Source: an uncultured Lachnobacterium sp. (lineage in GTDB: Bacteria > Bacillota > Clostridia > Lachnospirales > Lachnospiraceae). Taken from it: a DNA stretch of 47,821 nt. Position 1 is the stretch's first letter; the number at the start of each line of letters is the position of its first letter. The position numbers and the translations under genes are program-made. Where the stretch lies: positions 1-47,821 of the forward strand of contig CALAST010000011.1 in assembly GCA_937889225.1 (NCBI GenBank), read 5' to 3'. The notes below the pieces were generated by a model. The model had not been told where the DNA came from. It did no database searches and was given only the letters and a program-made list of their open reading frames with translations. Below are positions 43,519-47,821 of this stretch, one piece after another.

Positions 43519-46086
43519 ATGGGAATATTAAAGAAACTCTTTGGCACACATAGCGAAAGAGAATTAAAACGAATCTATCCGATTGTGGATAAAATTGAAG
43601 GTATGCGTGATGGCATGATGGCACTTTCCGATGAGGAATTGAGAGGAAAGACGAAAGAATTTCAAGAACGCATCGCAAATGGCACAAAATTGGATGATAT
43701 TTTACCAGAAGCGTATGCAACGGTGCGTGAGGCGGCTCGTCGTGTGCTTGGAATGGAGCATTACAGAGTACAGCTTATCGGCGGTATCATTCTCCATCAG
43801 GGACGTATCGCAGAAATGAAAACAGGTGAAGGTAAGACGCTTGTTTCCACACTTCCTGCATATTTAAATGCATTGACAGGAAAAGGTGTACACATTGTAA
43901 CGGTAAATGATTATCTTGCAAAGCGTGACGCGGAATGGATGGGACAGGTACATGAGTTTTTAGGCTTAAAAGTAGGCGTTGTTTTAAATAGCATGAACAA
44001 TGATGAACGTCGTGAAGCCTATAAATGTGATATTACCTATGTAACAAACAATGAGTTAGGTTTTGACTATTTAAGAGATAACATGGTTATCTACAAAGAG
44101 CAGCTTGTACTTCGCGGATTGCATTTTGCAGTTATTGACGAAGTGGACTCTGTACTCATTGACGAAGCCAGAACACCGCTTATTATTTCCGGTCAGAGTG
44201 GAAAATCCACAAAATTATATGAAGCATGTGATATTTTAGCAAGACAGCTTGAGCGTGGAGAAGATGTGCCGGAATATACCAAGATGGATGCCCTCATGGG
44301 TGTAGAACAGGAAGAAACCGGTGATTTTGTTGTAAATGAAAAGGACAAGGTTGTAAACTTAACAGAAGCGGGTATTGAAAAAGTAGAGAAATTCTTCCAT
44401 ATCGAAAACTTAGCAGACCCGGAAAACTTAGAAATTCAGCACAACATTATTTTGGCACTTCGTGCTCACAATTTAATGTTTAAAGACCAGGATTATGTAG
44501 TAAAAGATGACCAGGTTTTAATCGTAGATGAATTTACCGGTCGTATTATGCCGGGACGTCGTTATTCCGATGGTTTGCATCAGGCAATTGAAGCAAAAGA
44601 GCGTGTAAAAGTAAAACGGGAAAGCAAAACACTTGCAACGATTACATTCCAGAACTTCTTTAACAAATTTGAAAAGAAAGCAGGTATGACAGGTACTGCT
44701 TTGACAGAAGAACAGGAATTTCGTGATATTTATGGCATGGACGTTATTGAAATTCCAACAAATCGTCCGGTTGCTCGAGTTGACCATCAGGATGCCGTTT
44801 ACAAAACACAGAAAGAAAAATTCTTTGCCGTTGTAGAAGAAGTAAAGGCCGCATATGAAAAGAAACAGCCGGTACTTGTTGGTACAATTACAATTGAAAC
44901 ATCAGAACTTGTAAGTGCACTTTTGAAAAGACAGGGAATTCCACATACGGTCTTGAATGCAAAATTCCATGAAATGGAAGCAGAAATCGTAGCACAAGCA
45001 GGTGTAGCAGGAGCCGTAACCATTGCGACAAATATGGCAGGTCGTGGTACAGACATTAAATTAGATGAAGAAGCAAAGGCAGCAGGCGGTCTTAAGATTA
45101 TTGGTACAGAGCGTCACGAATCCAGACGTATTGACAATCAGCTTCGTGGTCGTTCCGGCAGACAAGGTGATCCGGGCGAATCCCAATTCTTTATTTCATT
45201 GGAAGATGATTTGATGCGTTTATTCGGTTCCGAACGATTGATGGATGTATTTACCGCATTGGGTGTACCGGAAAATGAACAGATTCAGCATAAGATGCTT
45301 ACCTCTGCAATTGAAAAAGCACAGCAGAAGATAGAAAGCAATAACTTTGGCGTTCGTAAGAACTTGCTGGAATATGACCGCGTAAACAACGACCAAAGAG
45401 AAATCATCTATGAAGAAAGACTTCGTGTATTAAATGGAGAAAGCATGCGTGATGTTATCTTTAAGATGATTCAAGACCAAGTAGAAAAAGCCGTAGATAT
45501 GTGTATGTCCGGAGAAATTGAAAAGGAAGATTGGAATCTTCGTGAATTAAACGAATTGATTTTACCAATCATTCCAATGAAAAAAATCCGCATGGACGAT
45601 TTGTCTTCCGTAAATAATGAAAAAGAATTAAAACAGTATCTGAAAGAAACTGCGGTTCATATGTATGAAGAAAAAGAAACGGAATTCCCAGAACCGGAAC
45701 AATTCCGTGAATTGGAACGTGTCGTTCTTTTGAAAGTTATTGACCGTAAGTGGATGGAACATATTGATGATATGGAACAGCTTCGTCAGGGCATTGGCTT
45801 ACAGGCATATGGTCAGCGTGACCCGCTTGTAGAATACAAGATGGCAGGCTTTGATATGTTTGACAGTATGACAGAAGCAATTCAAGAAGATACGATTCGT
45901 CTTTTGTTCCATGTAAAGATTGAGCAGAAAGTGGAACGAGAACAGGTTGCAAAAGTAACCGGTACGAATAAGGATGATACTTCAAAAGCGGCACCGAAGA
46001 AACGTGAGAGCACAAAAGTATATCCAAATGACCCATGTCCATGTGGAAGTGGGAAGAAATATAAGCAATGTTGCGGAAGAAAATAA
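43519..46086 (+). CDS. secA: Preprotein translocase ATPase SecA
   Basis: SecA is the motor that drives secretory proteins through SecYEG. The 855-residue protein is complete. Walker A MKTGEGKTLVSTLPAYLN lies near residue 100 and the DEAD-type box VIDEVDSVLIDEARTPLI near 210. TNMAGRGTDIKLDE and QLRGRSGRQGDPGESQFFIS (second motor domain) follow near 510-560. The C-terminal zinc-binding SEC-C motif is CPCGSGKKYKQCC. GAAGGAG lies 8 bases before the ATG. A strong terminator follows at once, so it is monocistronic. Confidence 0.98.
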   Translation: MGILKKLFGTHSERELKRIYPIVDKIEGMRDGMMALSDEELRGKTKEFQERIANGTKLDDILPEAYATVREAARRVLGMEHYRVQLIGGIILHQGRIAEMKTGEGKTLVSTLPAYLNALTGKGVHIVTVNDYLAKRDAEWMGQVHEFLGLKVGVVLNSMNNDERREAYKCDITYVTNNELGFDYLRDNMVIYKEQLVLRGLHFAVIDEVDSVLIDEARTPLIISGQSGKSTKLYEACDILARQLERGEDVPEYTKMDALMGVEQEETGDFVVNEKDKVVNLTEAGIEKVEKFFHIENLADPENLEIQHNIILALRAHNLMFKDQDYVVKDDQVLIVDEFTGRIMPGRRYSDGLHQAIEAKERVKVKRESKTLATITFQNFFNKFEKKAGMTGTALTEEQEFRDIYGMDVIEIPTNRPVARVDHQDAVYKTQKEKFFAVVEEVKAAYEKKQPVLVGTITIETSELVSALLKRQGIPHTVLNAKFHEMEAEIVAQAGVAGAVTIATNMAGRGTDIKLDEEAKAAGGLKIIGTERHESRRIDNQLRGRSGRQGDPGESQFFISLEDDLMRLFGSERLMDVFTALGVPENEQIQHKMLTSAIEKAQQKIESNNFGVRKNLLEYDRVNNDQREIIYEERLRVLNGESMRDVIFKMIQDQVEKAVDMCMSGEIEKEDWNLRELNELILPIIPMKKIRMDDLSSVNNEKELKQYLKETAVHMYEEKETEFPEPEQFRELERVVLLKVIDRKWMEHIDDMEQLRQGIGLQAYGQRDPLVEYKMAGFDMFDSMTEAIQEDTIRLLFHVKIEQKVEREQVAKVTGTNKDDTSKAAPKKRESTKVYPNDPCPCGSGKKYKQCCGRK

Positions 46087-46090
46087 ATGG

Positions 46091-46128
46091 GAAAACGTCG
46101 ATTCTGTTTGGGGAATCGACGTTTTTTG
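46091..46128. terminator. Bidirectional terminator between secA and glnA
   Basis: AAAACGTCGATTC (46092-46104) pairs perfectly with GAATCGACGTTTT (46113-46125), with a T run on the plus strand and a shorter one on the minus strand. Confidence 0.9.
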
Positions 46129-46219
46129 TATAAAATAGTTACTTAAAATTAGTTCATGTTTCAATTGTTATCTAAGCTGTTTTATATTTATAGCATAAAA
46201 TAAGAAAGAAATATATAAA

Positions 46220-47644
46220 TTACAGATTAAAATACTTATCAAATTCCGCCGGATGTGGAATTGCAGACATCTGCATACATTCTTTCCGTTTATTTGCAAT
46301 AAAATTCTTAATTAAGTGTTCCGGGAACACACCTCCTGCTGTCAGGTAATCGTGGTCAGCTTCTAAAGCATCTAGGGCTTGGTCAAGAGATGTTGGCAAT
46401 GCACTTAATTTTGCTTTTTCTTCATCAGATAAAGAATATAGATTCATATCATATGGTCCCCAACCATTTGCATGTGGGTCAATTTTATTTTTCACGCCAT
46501 CGAGACCAGCCATTAAAATTGCGGCATAACACAAATATGGATTGCAGGTTGCATCCGGGTTACGAAGTTCGAAACGACGTAAAGCAGGTGTTTTTGCATA
46601 TGCCGGAATACGAATAACGGCACTACGGTTAGAAGTTGCATATCCTACGGTTACAGGTGCTTCAAATCCCGGAACTAAGCGTTTGAATGAGTTTGTGCTA
46701 GGATTTGTAAGTGCACAAAGGGAGGAGATATGTTTGAGAAGTCCGCCCATAAAGTAATGTGCAGTTTCACTTAAGTGTGCATAACCATCATCATCAGAGA
46801 AAACAGGTTCTCCATCTTTTAAAAGTAACATATGTACATGCATACCGTTTCCGGCTTCGCCATAAACCGGTTTTGGCATAAATGTGGCAACTTTACCATA
46901 TTTTAAAGCGGTATTGTGAATAATATATTTAATCATCATGGTTGCATCTGCCATTTTTGACATCTGACCAAGCATTGGTTCGATTTCAAACTGACCTGCA
47001 GCTCCAACTTCCGGATGATGATATTTAATAGGAATGCCCACTTTTTCCATTTCTAAACACATTTCAGAACGACATTCATAAGAACGGTCAAATGGTTTTG
47101 CGATATGATATGCTTTCTGATGTGGAATCACGCGGCCATATCCTTCGTTATCGCTGTTCCAATATGCCTGTTCTACATCAATCGACATGCTGATAGAATT
47201 TGGTGCAACGCTCCAGCCTACTTCGTCAAATAAATGGAATTCAAATTCCGGTAAAATGAGCATAGTATCTGCAATACCCGTATCTTTCATGTATTGTTCA
47301 GCTGCAAGTACGATGTTGCGTGGATACTGGTCTAAAGGACGATTTTGGGGATAATCAATAATCATGGCATTTCCGGTAACAGAAAGTGTTGGGATTTGGC
47401 AGAATGGGTCTACGATTGCGGTATCTAAATCAGGGATAAATACCATGTCGCTTTTTTCTACTACGGCATATCCATAATTGGATGCATCAAAGCCGATACC
47501 ATTTTTTAAAGTATCTTCGTTAAATTGTTTTGCAGGAATGGTAACATGGCGATATTGACCATTAATATCAACGATTTTAAAATCAATCATCTGGATGTCA
47601 TGTTCTTGAACCATCTGCATAATATCTTGTGCTGTTTTGGTCAT
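46220..47644 (-). CDS. glnA: Glutamine synthetase, type I
   Basis: GlnA makes glutamine from glutamate, ammonia and ATP. The 474-residue protein has the beta-grasp start (QMIDFKIVDINGQYRHVTI), the metal and glutamate sites in LPEFEFHLFDE and GAAGQFEIE, the ATP site KPVYGEAGNGMHVHMLL and NPSTNSFKRLVPGFEAP. NLYSLSDEE lies where adenylylated enzymes have NLYxLPPE; whether the Tyr is modified is unknown. I start at ATG 47644, with GAGGAG 8-9 bases upstream; the 21-residue open extension before it is Lys- and Ile-rich and looks like leader. Confidence 0.96.
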   Translation of the reverse strand: MTKTAQDIMQMVQEHDIQMIDFKIVDINGQYRHVTIPAKQFNEDTLKNGIGFDASNYGYAVVEKSDMVFIPDLDTAIVDPFCQIPTLSVTGNAMIIDYPQNRPLDQYPRNIVLAAEQYMKDTGIADTMLILPEFEFHLFDEVGWSVAPNSISMSIDVEQAYWNSDNEGYGRVIPHQKAYHIAKPFDRSYECRSEMCLEMEKVGIPIKYHHPEVGAAGQFEIEPMLGQMSKMADATMMIKYIIHNTALKYGKVATFMPKPVYGEAGNGMHVHMLLLKDGEPVFSDDDGYAHLSETAHYFMGGLLKHISSLCALTNPSTNSFKRLVPGFEAPVTVGYATSNRSAVIRIPAYAKTPALRRFELRNPDATCNPYLCYAAILMAGLDGVKNKIDPHANGWGPYDMNLYSLSDEEKAKLSALPTSLDQALDALEADHDYLTAGGVFPEHLIKNFIANKRKECMQMSAIPHPAEFDKYFNL

Positions 47645-47745
47645 TTTCGGTTTCTCCTCTTTGAATTTGGTTATTTTTATGATAATAAAAAATACGTAGG
47701 ATTGCAATAATTTGTTGGATAAAAATGATAAAGTGGCGTGGAGAT

Positions 47746-47775
47746 GTTACTGGTCTGTGTGAACAGGATAGTGTA
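47746..47775. repeat. Possible diverged GTTACTG-family repeat, copy D
   Basis: GTTACTGGTCTGTGTGAACAG resembles the first hairpin of copy A read with drift. It lies in the glnA upstream region. The match is weak. Confidence 0.3.
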
Positions 47776-47821
47776 AAATTACAGTAGGAAAAATTTTTGC
47801 TATAAATATCCTTATGATGTA

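Overview
The window looks like chromosome of an anaerobic, spore-forming Firmicute, most likely a Lachnospiraceae-type gut clostridium. The signs are dipicolinate synthase genes (dpaA, dpaB), a TSCPD (TIGR03905-type) protein, a DUF2974 hydrolase, an ABC_trans_CmpB membrane protein, DegV, a PTS_EIIC_2 protein, oxygen-sensitive thiamine enzymes (ThiH, ThiC), and many Rho-independent terminators. I recognise no tRNA, rRNA, CRISPR array or intact transposase.

Left part (1-8212). The 5' end of a possible holin is cut by the window edge. Then come trmB (minus) and a DacF/PBP5-type carboxypeptidase (plus). A thiamine operon follows: TPP riboswitch and terminator, then thiS-thiF-thiG-thiH-thiE-thiC and a 33-codon stump of a probable thiamine pyrophosphokinase. 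A block of palindromes resembling an IS200/IS605-derived relic lies between thiE and thiC. By hand-counted sample lines this part is about 48-55% G+C, against about 40% in sampled lines further right. The junction is in the gene-free stretch 8213-8900.

Middle part (8900-22600). This is an accessory-looking, AT-richer region: an XRE regulator, a small orphan protein, a HAD hydrolase, a membrane-anchored chemotaxis-type receptor, a CmpB-family membrane protein with two repeats, a surface protein ending in what looks like a degenerate trypsin-like domain, a PTS_EIIC_2 permease, a MATE transporter, a marR-degV operon behind three tandem 17-bp operator-like repeats, a small membrane protein, and a zinc-ribbon/leucine-rich-repeat protein.

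Right part (22600-47821). This is mostly housekeeping: carB without carA, an aldose-1-epimerase relative, a DUF2974 hydrolase, a zinc-ribbon membrane protein with a TPM-domain partner, the trkA-trkH potassium system, a PHP phosphatase, an AraC regulator, lysC-dpaA-dpaB, an asparagine synthetase lacking its glutaminase residues, a TSCPD protein, secA and glnA.

The strongest candidate for something undescribed is 37039-38091, about 1 kb with no convincing gene. It carries two consensus-like promoters and a perfect terminator, and encloses roughly 0.7 kb of C-poor, purine-rich sequence studded with TATCRA motifs: a likely long noncoding RNA. Other notable points are the glutaminase-dead AsnB, a possible sporulation promoter nested in the lysC/dpaA terminator, two families of intergenic palindromic repeats, and the pseudoprotease-like surface protein.
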